DNA of 25,944 nucleotides from UBA10906 sp049296695 (GTDB lineage: Bacteria; Pseudomonadota; Gammaproteobacteria; Methylococcales; Methylomonadaceae): positions 1 to 25,944 of the forward strand of contig JBAQSX010000034.1 in NCBI GenBank assembly GCA_049296695.1, given 5' to 3'. Under the pieces are notes generated by a model, which saw nothing but the letters and a program-made list of their open reading frames with translations, was not told where the DNA came from and searched no databases. Positions 7,894-16,207 of this stretch are shown in pieces; the first letter of the stretch is position 1, and every line of letters starts with the position of its first letter. The translations under genes and the position numbers were made by a program.

Positions 7894-8456
7894 TAAAATG
7901 TCTCCGTGCAGGCGTAAATACCGTTAGCGTTGCGTCCATAACCTTTGTAATCCATGCCATAACCGAAAATATACTGATTAGGAATGGTCAAGCCAACAAA
8001 ATCGGCTGTTAAGGGTTTAACGTGTTCTAAGGTTTTTTCAATTAATACCACGCTATAAACCTCAGTCGCGCCATCTTGCAAACAATAATCACGCAAGGCT
8101 TTTAAGGTGATGCCTTCATCTAAGATGTCATCAACTAATAATACCGTGCGGTTTTGCAATGAAGTACGCGGTTTATATAACCATTCAATGCCTCTGCCAA
8201 AGGTTTTGTTTTGATAGCGGCTGGCATTAATCGAATCTAAGGTGAGTGGTATGGTTAAACGCGGCAATAATTTACCTGTCATCACAATCGCGCCATTGAG
8301 TACGCATAGCACTACAGGATTTTTATCGGCTAAATCAGTATTAATTTTTTCGGCAAGACTATCTAAAGCGGCTTCTAAAGTGGGCGCGTCATAGAGTAGC
8401 TGAGCGGTTTTTTGGACTTGTTGAAATTCGTTGAGAAAATTCATAATGTTAGTCAT
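7893..8456 (-). CDS. hpt: Hypoxanthine-guanine phosphoribosyltransferase
   Basis: A 187-residue type I phosphoribosyltransferase. The PRPP-binding motif is VLLVDDILDEGITL; VLCVLNGAIVMTGKLLPRL is the N-terminal flexible-loop/anchor strand, and FVGLTIPNQYIFGYGMDYKG is the C-terminal purine-contact hood. It converts hypoxanthine or guanine plus PRPP to IMP or GMP. It lies between nagZ and MTIP, coupled to the latter by TAATG. A second in-frame ATG at 8444 is a possible start; neither has a clear Shine-Dalgarno. Confidence 0.93.
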   Translation of the reverse strand: MTNIMNFLNEFQQVQKTAQLLYDAPTLEAALDSLAEKINTDLADKNPVVLCVLNGAIVMTGKLLPRLTIPLTLDSINASRYQNKTFGRGIEWLYKPRTSLQNRTVLLVDDILDEGITLKALRDYCLQDGATEVYSVVLIEKTLEHVKPLTADFVGLTIPNQYIFGYGMDYKGYGRNANGIYACTETF

Positions 8457-8492
8457 AGTTGAGAGATAAGGGCTAAATGGCGGTAGCTATTT

Positions 8493-9509
8493 TTAGTTAG
8501 CATTCATTAACGTTGTCAGTTGTTGCGTGGTTTGTTGCCAACGCTGGCTAGCTAATAATTCAGCACGGCTAAAAGGAAAGGATTTGGCGCGCATCGCTTG
8601 CAAACGTTGCGCACTAACACGACGTTCTTTAATGGGCAAAGCCTCTAGTACCTGTACTGCCGCGCTTGGATTATTACACACTAATAACATATCACAACCC
8701 GCTTGCTCAGCTAAACCAGCGCGTCGTTCAAAATCCCCCGCGATTGCCGCGCCCGCCATGCTTAAATCATCGCTAAAAATCACGCCATTAAAGCCCAATT
8801 CTTGTCGCAAGATGGTTTGTAGCCAAACACTTGAAAATCCTGCGGGTTGCTTATCCACTTGTGGATATAACACATGCGCGGGCATCACCGCTTCTAAACC
8901 TTCAGTAATTAATTGCTTAAACGGTACTAAATCTTTAGCGCGAATACTTTGCAAGTCGCGCTCATCCACAGGCAAAGTTAAGTGCGAATCTAAAGCCACC
9001 GCGCCATGACCGGGAAAATGTTTGCCTGTTGCCGCCATACCCGCGCTACGCATCCCTTTGGCAAAATCGCTGGCAAGCTGACTAGCAAGTTCGGTGTCGG
9101 TGGCAAAAGAACGATCACCGATAATAGTGCTAACCCCGCAATCTATATCTAACACAGGCGCGAAACTAAAATCGACACCCACGGTTAATAATTCTGCCGC
9201 CATCAACCAAGCGGCATCAAAAGCTAATTTAGGCGATTTTGCATACGCGCTAGCAGGGGGCAAACGGGTGAAACCTGTTTGAAAGCGTTGCACTCTACCA
9301 CCTTCTTGGTCAACGGCAATTAAGATGTCGCCACGCCGCGCTTTGCGAATCTCAGTAATTAACGCACTAACTTGCTCAATATCATAGTAATTACGCGCAA
9401 ATAAAATCACCGCGCCTACGTTAGGATGTTGCAGAATTTCTTTTTCTTCAGCGGTTAAACTAAGTCCTGCCACATCAAGCATGACCGGTCCTATAGAGAG
9501 TGTTTTCAT
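8493..9509 (-). CDS. nagZ: Beta-N-acetylhexosaminidase NagZ (glycoside hydrolase family 3)
   Basis: Cytoplasmic enzyme of murein recycling that removes GlcNAc from imported GlcNAc-anhydroMurNAc peptides. Family motifs are LIAVDQEGGRVQRF (substrate region), KHFPGHGAVALDSH (the mobile catalytic loop carrying the His/Asp dyad) and FSDDLSMAGA (nucleophile Asp). From the ATG at 9509 the protein begins MKTLSIGPVMLDVAG and has 338 residues, the usual size; the longer frame to 9560 adds an unconserved leader, so the internal start is preferred. It heads the nagZ-hpt-MTIP group. With mltB in the same window, both anhydro-muropeptide production and breakdown are represented. Confidence 0.93.
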   Translation of the reverse strand: MKTLSIGPVMLDVAGLSLTAEEKEILQHPNVGAVILFARNYYDIEQVSALITEIRKARRGDILIAVDQEGGRVQRFQTGFTRLPPASAYAKSPKLAFDAAWLMAAELLTVGVDFSFAPVLDIDCGVSTIIGDRSFATDTELASQLASDFAKGMRSAGMAATGKHFPGHGAVALDSHLTLPVDERDLQSIRAKDLVPFKQLITEGLEAVMPAHVLYPQVDKQPAGFSSVWLQTILRQELGFNGVIFSDDLSMAGAAIAGDFERRAGLAEQAGCDMLLVCNNPSAAVQVLEALPIKERRVSAQRLQAMRAKSFPFSRAELLASQRWQQTTQQLTTLMNAN

Positions 9510-9668
9510 AGAATTGAATTGATATAAAGTCGTTTTAGCTATTTTACCAGAAAGCACCATCTCTTTAGGGTTGGGATGTAAGGTGTGTTTTTGATTTTGT
9601 TGACAGCCGCAAAAACAATAAGATTTTTTAGGTTTTTCCTAGAAAGTAGTTTGTGTTGAAGCGTTTAG

Positions 9669-9887
9669 ATGAACATAGCTAAAGGTTATACTTTTCTATG
9701 TAATTCATAACTAATAGGGGATTTAACTGAACTTTTAGCAGAGAATGATGTGGAGCTCATTACTTTTGTTAGAAAAAATATGAAGCCAAAATTGTTAAAT
9801 ACTTTTGATAAGTTATTATTACGAAAATGTAATATTATTGAAACGGTTAATTTTCAATTTAAAAGACCACAAAAAAGGGAGCTATAA
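9669..9887 (+). pseudogene. Remnant of an IS982-like transposase (C-terminal fragment)
   Basis: On the plus strand, codons from 9720 to the TAA at 9885-9887 read DLTELLAENDVELITFVRKN followed by MKPKLLN, then FDKLLLRKCNIIETVNFQFK. This matches the C-terminal part of IS982-family DDE transposases, including the IIET segment with the catalytic Glu. In the same frame upstream, KGY (9681-9689) is separated from IGD (9714-9722) by 24 bases containing an in-frame TAA (9708), which looks like a small insertion into KGYIGDL. The N-terminal two thirds are gone, and the frame ends inside the clpX terminator hairpin. A dead fragment. Confidence 0.75.
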
Positions 9888-9900
9888 GCTCCCTTTTTTT
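9871..9900 (-). terminator. Rho-independent terminator of clpX
   Basis: GGGAGCT (9877-9883) pairs with AGCTCCC (9887-9893) around an ATA loop, flanked by A6 on one side and T7 on the other, so it can work in both directions. It lies 20 bases after the clpX stop. The transposase remnant on the other strand terminates inside it. Confidence 0.88.
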
Positions 9901-9919
9901 ATAACTGCAATTTAATAGT

Positions 9920-11188
9920 TTAAACGGCTATATCTATATCGTTTTCTTCACTTTTATAAACCAAAAACGGCTCACTTTGACCCATAATCACGCTTTCATC
10001 AACAACCACTTTACAAATATTATCAGCTGATGGAATTTCATACATAGTATTAAGCAGAGCGTTTTCAACAATAGTACGCAAACCCCGTGCCCCTGTTTTA
10101 CGCTCCATCGCTTTACGCGCAATTGCACCTAAAGAATCTTCTCTGAATTCTAATTCCGCGCCTTCCATTTCAAACAAGTATTTATATTGTTTGAGTAATG
10201 CGTTTTTAGGTTGAGTGAGGATTTGAATTAAAGCTTGTTCGTCTAATTCATCTAAAGTAGCAATAACCGATAATCGTCCGACAAATTCGGGAATTAAACC
10301 GTATTTAATTAAATCCTCAGATTCCACTTCGGCAAATAATTGACCGACATTTTTGCTATCGTCTTTGCCTTTCACTTCGGCAGAAAAACCAATGCCGCCT
10401 TTTTCAGAGCGGGCTTTAATGACTTTATCCAAACCAGCAAACGCGCCGCCGACAATAAATAAAATATTGGCAGTATTCACTTGTAAAAACTCTTGTTGCG
10501 GATGTTTTCTGCCGCCTTGTGGTGGCACGGAGGCGATTGTGCCTTCAATGAGTTTTAACAGGGCTTGTTGTACGCCTTCGCCTGAAACGTCGCGGGTAAT
10601 GGAGGGATTGTCGGATTTGCGCGAAATTTTGTCGATTTCGTCAATGTAGACAATGCCTGTTTCGGCTTTTTCCACGTCATAATCACAACGTTGCAGAATT
10701 TTTTGAATGATGTTTTCCACATCTTCGCCCACATAACCCGCTTCGGTGAGCGTGGTCGCATCAGCAATAGTGAAAGGCACATTCAACAAACGCGCTAGGG
10801 TTTCAGCCAATAACGTTTTACCCGAACCTGTAGGCCCGATAAGCAAAATATTACTTTTAGCCAGTTCCACGCCGTCTTTTTTGGTTTTACTGCGTAAGCG
10901 TTTGTAATGGTTATAAACGGCAACGGCTAAGATTTTTTTAGCGCGGTCTTGACCTATTACATAATCATCGAGTTCGGCTTTGATTTCTTTGGGTTTAGGT
11001 AGACCATGACTATCAAAGTTGACATCTTCGTCTTGCAATTCATCTTTGATGATGTCGTTGCACAATTCCACGCATTCATCGCAGACATAAACCGAAGGCC
11101 CTGCGATTAATTTACGCACTTCGTGCTGGCTTTTGCCGCAAAAAGAACAGTACAGCAGTTTGTCTTCGTCTCTGCCTCTGTCGCTCAT
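9920..11188 (-). CDS. clpX: ClpX, ATP-dependent unfoldase of the ClpXP protease
   Basis: A 422-residue AAA+ unfoldase that recognises, unfolds and feeds substrates to ClpP. The N-terminal zinc-binding domain has C14, C17, C36 and C39. Walker A is GPTGSGKT (118-125), followed by the GYVGED pore loop (151-156), Walker B YIDEID (181-186), and the IGF loop in GGIGFSAEV that docks on ClpP. The C-terminal small domain includes RKTGARGLRTI. Full length. It is last in tig-clpP-clpX, 55 bp after clpP, and is followed by a strong hairpin terminator. Confidence 0.98.
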   Translation of the reverse strand: MSDRGRDEDKLLYCSFCGKSQHEVRKLIAGPSVYVCDECVELCNDIIKDELQDEDVNFDSHGLPKPKEIKAELDDYVIGQDRAKKILAVAVYNHYKRLRSKTKKDGVELAKSNILLIGPTGSGKTLLAETLARLLNVPFTIADATTLTEAGYVGEDVENIIQKILQRCDYDVEKAETGIVYIDEIDKISRKSDNPSITRDVSGEGVQQALLKLIEGTIASVPPQGGRKHPQQEFLQVNTANILFIVGGAFAGLDKVIKARSEKGGIGFSAEVKGKDDSKNVGQLFAEVESEDLIKYGLIPEFVGRLSVIATLDELDEQALIQILTQPKNALLKQYKYLFEMEGAELEFREDSLGAIARKAMERKTGARGLRTIVENALLNTMYEIPSADNICKVVVDESVIMGQSEPFLVYKSEENDIDIAV

Positions 11189-11243
11189 AAGCCTATTCCT
11201 CTAAACATCCAATTAATGCGTAATGCTATCACTTTTTTAACCG

Positions 11244-11891
11244 TTAGCCTTCTGTGTTGCCAGCGCGACTGCTGAGTACCGCGTCAATTAAACCGTAGTT
11301 GACACCCGCTTCGGCACTTAAAAAGTTGTCGCGGTCGGTATCTTTTTCGATTTGCTCTAGTGATTGACCTGTGTGATGCGCTAATACTTTGTTTAATTTG
11401 TCACGAATCAACAAAATTTCTCTGGCATGAATATCAATATCAGACGCTTGCCCTTGATAACCGCCTAAGGGTTGGTGAATCATCATGCGTGAGTGTGGCA
11501 AACAATAACGCTTACCTTTCGCGCCGCCTGTCAGCAGTAACGCGCCCATACTTGCCGCTTGTCCTATGCACATAGTGCTAACATCGGGTTTGATAAACTG
11601 CATGGTGTCATAAATTGACATGCCAGCAGTCACAGAACCACCAGGTGAATTGATATAGAGGTGAATATCTTTGTCGGGGTTTTCTGATTCTAAAAACAGC
11701 AATTGCGCCACGACTAAATTCGCCATGTAATCTTCAACTTGCCCGACCAAAAAGATAACGCGTTCTTTTAATAAACGCGAGTAAATATCATAAGAACGTT
11801 CGCCTCTGGCGGTTTGTTCGACCACAATAGGCACTAAACCACCTGCCGCTTGTGGGGCTATCATTGCATTAGTGAGAGGTGATTTGTACAT
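11244..11891 (-). CDS. clpP: ClpP, proteolytic subunit of the Clp protease
   Basis: A 215-residue serine peptidase forming the double-heptameric degradation chamber. The catalytic triad is visible: S114 in QAASMGALLL, H139 in SRMMIHQPLGG, and D188 in DRDNFLSAEAG. Conserved SPGGSVTAG and YGLID are also present. An AGGA lies seven bases before the start. It lies 8 bp after tig and precedes clpX, the common proteobacterial order, so nascent-chain folding and degradation genes are co-transcribed. Confidence 0.98.
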   Translation of the reverse strand: MYKSPLTNAMIAPQAAGGLVPIVVEQTARGERSYDIYSRLLKERVIFLVGQVEDYMANLVVAQLLFLESENPDKDIHLYINSPGGSVTAGMSIYDTMQFIKPDVSTMCIGQAASMGALLLTGGAKGKRYCLPHSRMMIHQPLGGYQGQASDIDIHAREILLIRDKLNKVLAHHTGQSLEQIEKDTDRDNFLSAEAGVNYGLIDAVLSSRAGNTEG

Positions 11892-11899
11892 AGCTATTC

Positions 11900-13201
11900 C
11901 TAACGTTGTTGTTTGGCCATCACATCGCCAAAGGTGACAGTTTCGTCAGTGACGCTGGCTTGAGACAGCAACCACTCAACGGTTTGATCTTCTAATACCA
12001 TTTGCTGTACATCGTGCAGACGGTTTTTATCACTGTAATACCAGTTGACTACGTCTTCGGGGCTTTCATAGCTTTTTGCCATGTCTTCAATGGTTGAACG
12101 CACTTTATTGTCGTCTAATTGAATTTCATTTTTGCTAATGATTTCGCCTAAAATCAAACCTAAAGCCACGCGTTGTTGGGCTTGTTTTTCAAACGCATCA
12201 CGCGGCAATTGTAAATCTTCTAATTTCATTTTTTGACGTTTCGCCGTTTCTTCATAAGGCTTCATCAAATTAGCAATTTCTTCATCAATTAACGTAGCAG
12301 GTACAGTCACTTGTATTTTTTGATACAACGCGTCCATCACCGCATTTTTCAAACGTCCTTTTAAAGCTTGGTCTAATTCTCTGCCCATATTGGCTTTAAC
12401 GTCATTGCGAAAAGATTCCACTGAACCGTCTTCAATGCCATAGGTTTTAATAAAGGCTTCGTCAATCTCAGGCATAACCGACACTTCAACCTTAGCCACG
12501 GTGACATCAAACTCAACTAACTTACCTGCTAATTGCGCGTTACCGTATTCTTCTGGGAAAGTGACTTCAAATTTTTTGCTAGAGCCTTTTTCCAAGCCAA
12601 TTAAATTGTCTTCAAAACCGGGAATCATCTGTTTCGCGCCAATTTCAACGGCATAGTTTTCAACCGTGCCATCGGTGAAATTAGTACCATTTTCCGTGCC
12701 AGCAAAGCTGATAGTAATACGGTCGCCTTCTTGGGCTGTGCGTTCTACTTCATTCCATTGTTGTTGTTGCACGCGTAATTTTTCAATAATGTCATCGACA
12801 TCCGATTCTTCAACCGTGGCAACAGGACGCGTAACTGCTAAGGTATTTAAACCTTCTAAAGAAATTTCAGGATAAACTTCAAACACAGCGGTGTATTGAA
12901 AACCATTGTTTTCATCGACTGATTCAATGTGCGGATAACCAACAGGACGCAAGCTTTCAGTTTCTACCGCTTTAAAGTAAGTATCTTTAATTAAATCGCT
13001 GGTGATTTCATCGCGGATTTTGTCGCCATACATTTTTTTAACAACATGTGTAGGTACTTTACCTGGACGAAAGCCATGAATTTTTACTTCGCGCGCTAAG
13101 GTTTTCAAACGTGCATCAATTTTTTCTTGAAATAATTCTTCAGGCACGCTGACAATCATTTTTCGGCTTAATTCGGATGTCTTTTCGACAGAAACTTGCA
13201 T
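11900..13201 (-). CDS. tig: Trigger factor, ribosome-associated chaperone and prolyl isomerase
   Basis: A 433-residue chaperone that binds at the ribosomal exit tunnel. The N-terminal ribosome-binding domain contains the signature HGFRPGKVP (GFRxGKxP loop). A FKBP-type PPIase domain follows (about residues 160-245, with GDRITISFAG and MIPGFEDNLIGL), and then the helical C-terminal substrate-binding domain. A GAGG sits about seven bases before the ATG. It opens the tig-clpP-clpX operon, about 100 bp downstream of tRNA-Leu with no clear terminator between, so some tRNA transcripts may extend into it. Confidence 0.97.
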   Translation of the reverse strand: MQVSVEKTSELSRKMIVSVPEELFQEKIDARLKTLAREVKIHGFRPGKVPTHVVKKMYGDKIRDEITSDLIKDTYFKAVETESLRPVGYPHIESVDENNGFQYTAVFEVYPEISLEGLNTLAVTRPVATVEESDVDDIIEKLRVQQQQWNEVERTAQEGDRITISFAGTENGTNFTDGTVENYAVEIGAKQMIPGFEDNLIGLEKGSSKKFEVTFPEEYGNAQLAGKLVEFDVTVAKVEVSVMPEIDEAFIKTYGIEDGSVESFRNDVKANMGRELDQALKGRLKNAVMDALYQKIQVTVPATLIDEEIANLMKPYEETAKRQKMKLEDLQLPRDAFEKQAQQRVALGLILGEIISKNEIQLDDNKVRSTIEDMAKSYESPEDVVNWYYSDKNRLHDVQQMVLEDQTVEWLLSQASVTDETVTFGDVMAKQQR

Positions 13202-13304
13202 TGCTTACCTCACACAAGGAACGGGGGTTTTGATAGGAATGCCGCAGAAGCTTAGCGGCTAAAGAATAGGATTTAGCGGTACACCGACCACAAAGGAATT
13301 GGGG

Positions 13305-13388
<84 letters not shown>

Positions 13389-13404
13389 ACATAAAGAGCT
13401 GGAT

Positions 13405-13434
13405 ATTGTAGTCGTTTATATGCAATTATCACAA
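13405..13434 (-). promoter_or_regulatory. Candidate sigma-70 promoter of tRNA-Leu
   Basis: On the minus strand, TTGTGA (-35, 13434-13429) and TACAAT (-10, 13410-13405) are separated by 18 bases. The -10 box lies 16 bases before the mature tRNA 5' end. The spacing and the good -10 box fit a stable-RNA promoter. No other promoter in the stretch is as clear. Confidence 0.5.
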
Positions 13435-13511
13435 GTCATATTTTTATTTTTACGCGCTAATCAATTGCCAAATGATTACTTAAATAGGCTATTTTATTGA
13501 TTATAAATGAT

Positions 13512-13952
13512 TTACCATTGCCAAGTGCAAACAGTAGTATTTTGCAATGGATATTCTTGAAAAGAACTTTTAGGTTCTTGACTATAAGCACTGATACCTT
13601 TTTTAGCTTCCATTGGTTTTGAAAGTGTAATTTGATAAAGCGGCACACCTTCTACATTTAATATACTTAATTCTTTTAAGCTAAAAATAGTATAAAGAAC
13701 TCCGTGTTGTTGATAATCACTAGGTAATTGTGCAACGCCTTTTACTTTTTTTAAATACTCACCATTTTTTAAATCGGCTAAGTTTTTTAATTCAAAATTA
13801 TCTTTAAATAAAGCCGCATAATAACAACATGTTTTAAAATTTTTGTCTTTAGCTATAAATTGCAGAGTTTGCCCGTCATCTTTAATAAAAAATTCACAAG
13901 CATTACTAGACTGACTTAATAATAGGCAAGCTAAAATAATTTTACGAAACAT
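13512..13952 (-). CDS. Small secreted protein of unknown function, last gene of the caspase/Lon cluster
   Basis: From the ATG at 13952 the product has 146 residues and begins MFRKIILACLLLSQSSNACE, a clean signal peptide (basic N-terminus, hydrophobic core, small residues before the likely cleavage). A longer frame from 13991 would place 13 extra residues before the signal peptide, so the internal start is preferred. The start overlaps the end of the upstream Lon-like gene by 11 bp, implying coupled translation. The mature part has paired cysteines (CC near the start, a C near the end) and is probably beta-rich. I recognise no family. Its position suggests a periplasmic accessory to the transmembrane Lon-like protein. 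Confidence 0.6.
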   Translation of the reverse strand: MFRKIILACLLLSQSSNACEFFIKDDGQTLQFIAKDKNFKTCCYYAALFKDNFELKNLADLKNGEYLKKVKGVAQLPSDYQQHGVLYTIFSLKELSILNVEGVPLYQITLSKPMEAKKGISAYSQEPKSSFQEYPLQNTTVCTWQW

Positions 13953-15192
13953 AATCGCTTTTACAAGGTGAAGGTTGTTTGGCTGTATCAAAAAAATAAA
14001 TCTGACTATTTTGCGCGTATTGTTTTAAAAAATTTTGCGCGTGAATTATATTATAAGGTGCAGAATTAAATTTTTCAGAAAATTGTGATTGTATTTTGTC
14101 GGTATTAAAAGCATTGTTATTTGCCATAAAAACCAATACGCCCGATTCTATTGTATCATTTAAACTTTGATGAAATGTCCATGAATTAGCCGTTTGCAAA
14201 GCTAATTGTAAATCACCTTGTTTATTTAAAGCTAATAACGATAAACCACTTGTTGAACCCACAAATGCCACTGTTAAATAATAAGGCAGTGATTTTGTTT
14301 TATTCAGTGCATTTACTTCAATTTGCCAGCCTAAAGTGCTATTAATGGGCGCGATTTTCTTTAAACCCAAAGACACCAAAGGCTCGTAATAATGAAATCG
14401 AAGACCAGTTTGACACACAATAGCAGGTTCTTTATTAAACGAAATACTTATGTTTTGTTGTTTTTCAGAATTAATAAATAACATTAAGCCAATAATAATA
14501 ATAGCTAATACGCTGTAACTTATGTTTTTAATATATTTATTTTTGCGCTTAATTATCCTAGATGAGTCTTCAATAGAATTTGAGTTATCTATAATTATAT
14601 TTAATTCATCCAGTGCTTCTTTTAAATTATCTACTTCAATAATTAGCACACCCTGCTTTTTTAATTCATTAACAACATCTTTTTGTTCGTTTAATTCTTC
14701 GCTATTATCTTTTGGCACAAAGAAATAATAATTTTTTTCTGCTTTCCAATCTTGTGCTTTTGCGTGGGCTAATACAGCCATTAACTTTTCAGTTAAATGA
14801 CCAATTGCTTTAATTTTAATCGCATCATCAATACAACCCTCGGTAATCGTTAATTCACCTGTTGCAATTATTACTTCGATAGCGCAATGATAAATTTGCA
14901 TGGCGGTAACTAAAGCAATACCTAATTGTGCGCTGTTACCATCAATCCCTGAGCCATTAGGTAATTTACTGCCTTTTATTTCGGGTAAAGTAGGCGAAGT
15001 GGCTAATTTTTGCAATGCCATAAGCGCAGATTCGCCCTGTTTTTTTAAAACAATAGATTCTAAACTTGCCACACTTTCATTAATACTAATAAATTCTTTT
15101 TTATCATTTGGCTGAGCATATAATTCTAATAATTGTCCTTGTCTATTAATAGTATCAATAACGGGAATAATTACATAATGTCTTGAGTGCAT
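13942..15192 (-). CDS. Membrane-anchored protein with a Lon-type (S16) protease domain and a probable periplasmic domain
   Basis: A 416-residue protein. Residues about 70-200 match the Lon proteolytic domain: GIDGNSAQLGIALVTAM holds the candidate nucleophile S87 (Lon: DGPSAG), ATGELTITEG matches TGExxLxG, and GHLTEKLMAV holds the candidate general base K136 (Lon: GGxKEK); FVPKDNSEEL corresponds to the VILPxxNxxDL strand. The Ser-Lys spacing is 49 versus 43 in E. coli Lon, the difference being a short insertion. A single transmembrane helix (about 223-241) preceded by RIIKRKNKYIK predicts a cytoplasmic protease domain and a periplasmic C-terminus. The C-terminal part (YYLTVAFVGSTSGLSLLALN, then VLVFMANN) vaguely resembles DUF4384-like sensor domains. 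No AAA+ ATPase domain is present. It overlaps the preceding gene by 22 bp. Substrate unknown. Confidence 0.75.
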   Translation of the reverse strand: MHSRHYVIIPVIDTINRQGQLLELYAQPNDKKEFISINESVASLESIVLKKQGESALMALQKLATSPTLPEIKGSKLPNGSGIDGNSAQLGIALVTAMQIYHCAIEVIIATGELTITEGCIDDAIKIKAIGHLTEKLMAVLAHAKAQDWKAEKNYYFFVPKDNSEELNEQKDVVNELKKQGVLIIEVDNLKEALDELNIIIDNSNSIEDSSRIIKRKNKYIKNISYSVLAIIIIGLMLFINSEKQQNISISFNKEPAIVCQTGLRFHYYEPLVSLGLKKIAPINSTLGWQIEVNALNKTKSLPYYLTVAFVGSTSGLSLLALNKQGDLQLALQTANSWTFHQSLNDTIESGVLVFMANNNAFNTDKIQSQFSEKFNSAPYNIIHAQNFLKQYAQNSQIYFFDTAKQPSPCKSDYVS

Positions 15193-15701
15193 AATGTTAA
15201 TGCCTGTTTTAAAGTATGAATGCCATAAACAGCAACACCTTGTTGTTTTATATTAGAAATAATGGCTTGGTTTTGTTGATTAATAGCACTGAGCGGCAAT
15301 AAAAGACAACTATTTTTTGCTAATGGTAGCGTTAATAAATGTTGTAAGGCGGGTAGTATTAATGAATTATTAATAATTTCATTATACTGCAATTGTCCTA
15401 ATACTATTATTTGTTGATAATTAATAGTATTAATTACTGCACCTAAAATAAAAGGGAGTATTAATCCTTCATTTTGCGATAATAAATACTGTGGATTTGT
15501 CCAATAAATACTGTTATGTGGCTCAAGTTTTAAGTTTTGTAAAATAGCGTTGGCTTGTGTTAGTGCGTTATCTAAACCCAAACCTTGTAAATGACAAAAT
15601 ACGGGTTGTGTTGATTGTATTTGCGCCATAAATTCTAAAAAGATAATCTCTTGCGGATAACGCATATTACAGGCTGGCGTTAATAAAAAACAGCGTTTCA
15701 T
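15171..15701 (-). CDS. Probable degenerate Lon-domain paralogue (pseudo-protease)
   Basis: A 176-residue protein without signal peptide. Its C-terminal half aligns by eye, in secondary-structure pattern, with the Lon-like domain of the next gene: LILPFILGAVINTINYQQII corresponds to LGIALVTAMQIYHCAIEVII, VLGQLQYNEII to ATGELTITEG, SCLLLPLSAINQQNQ to YYFFVPKDNSEELN, and GVAVYGIHTLKQALTL to GVLIIEVDNLKEALDEL. The catalytic Ser and Lys positions appear to be Gly79 and Gln120, so it would be inactive. It overlaps the upstream gene by ATGA and the downstream gene by 22 bp. A regulatory or scaffold partner of the Lon-like protein is a reasonable inference; a profile or structure comparison is needed to prove the fold. 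Confidence 0.55.
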   Translation of the reverse strand: MKRCFLLTPACNMRYPQEIIFLEFMAQIQSTQPVFCHLQGLGLDNALTQANAILQNLKLEPHNSIYWTNPQYLLSQNEGLILPFILGAVINTINYQQIIVLGQLQYNEIINNSLILPALQHLLTLPLAKNSCLLLPLSAINQQNQAIISNIKQQGVAVYGIHTLKQALTLCTQDIM

Positions 15702-16183
15702 ATTGGCGCGTATAATTGCATTTTTAACAAGGCATAACGATTTTTTGCATTGTCTTGTATTTCTGTTTTAGCAAAACCATTATTGTCTAAAATAAAATAA
15801 GCAATGATTTCTGCATTAGTGGCGTTGATTAATTCCAAACGTATTTGGGCAAAATCATACAGTGCCATGCCAAGAGCTTGCAGGGTTAAATGCAGAGTAT
15901 TATTTTTTTCGGTAATCGTTAAACAAAATTTATCGGTTTCTAATGGACAATCGGGTAAAGGACAAGCGTTTGTTTTACTGCTTGCCGCAACACGATTAAA
16001 TTGTTCAATCATATAACGTTGTTTTAACCAATCGCTTAAAGATTGTTCAATACGGCGCGGCGGCAGTGCGTGTAATACGTCTTCTATTTGTTGAATGTCA
16101 ATATCAATAGGCGCAATGGCGTGTAATTGATGCCATGCGCGTTGCCATAATCGCGCTTTATCGGCTGAAGTAATGGTTTGCAT
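15698..16183 (-). CDS. Conserved-looking cytoplasmic protein of unknown function in the caspase/Lon operon
   Basis: 161 residues, no signal peptide or membrane segment. The first half is helical and basic/aromatic (ADKARLWQRAWHQLHAI, then RRIEQSLSDWLKQRYMIEQF) and ends in a cysteine-containing CPLPDCPLE segment. The second half is beta-rich (FCLTITEKNNTLHLTLQALG, then ALLKMQLYAPI). I do not recognise it. It is coupled by ATGA to the degenerate Lon-domain gene and sits 24 bp after the Sel1-caspase gene, so it is very likely part of the same functional unit. Confidence 0.6.
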   Translation of the reverse strand: MQTITSADKARLWQRAWHQLHAIAPIDIDIQQIEDVLHALPPRRIEQSLSDWLKQRYMIEQFNRVAASSKTNACPLPDCPLETDKFCLTITEKNNTLHLTLQALGMALYDFAQIRLELINATNAEIIAYFILDNNGFAKTEIQDNAKNRYALLKMQLYAPI

Positions 16184-16207
16184 AGTGATGATTGCCTTTA
16201 TTTAAAT

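Noticed and set aside
8527..9009. 160-codon plus-strand frame inside nagZ
   Set aside because: Antisense shadow of the well-supported nagZ gene; no independent features.
10353..10649. 98-codon plus-strand frame inside clpX
   Set aside because: Antisense shadow of clpX with no motif of its own.
13457..13648. 63-codon minus-strand frame overlapping the small secreted gene
   Set aside because: Alternative frame of the 13512-13952 gene, which has a clear signal peptide; this one has none.
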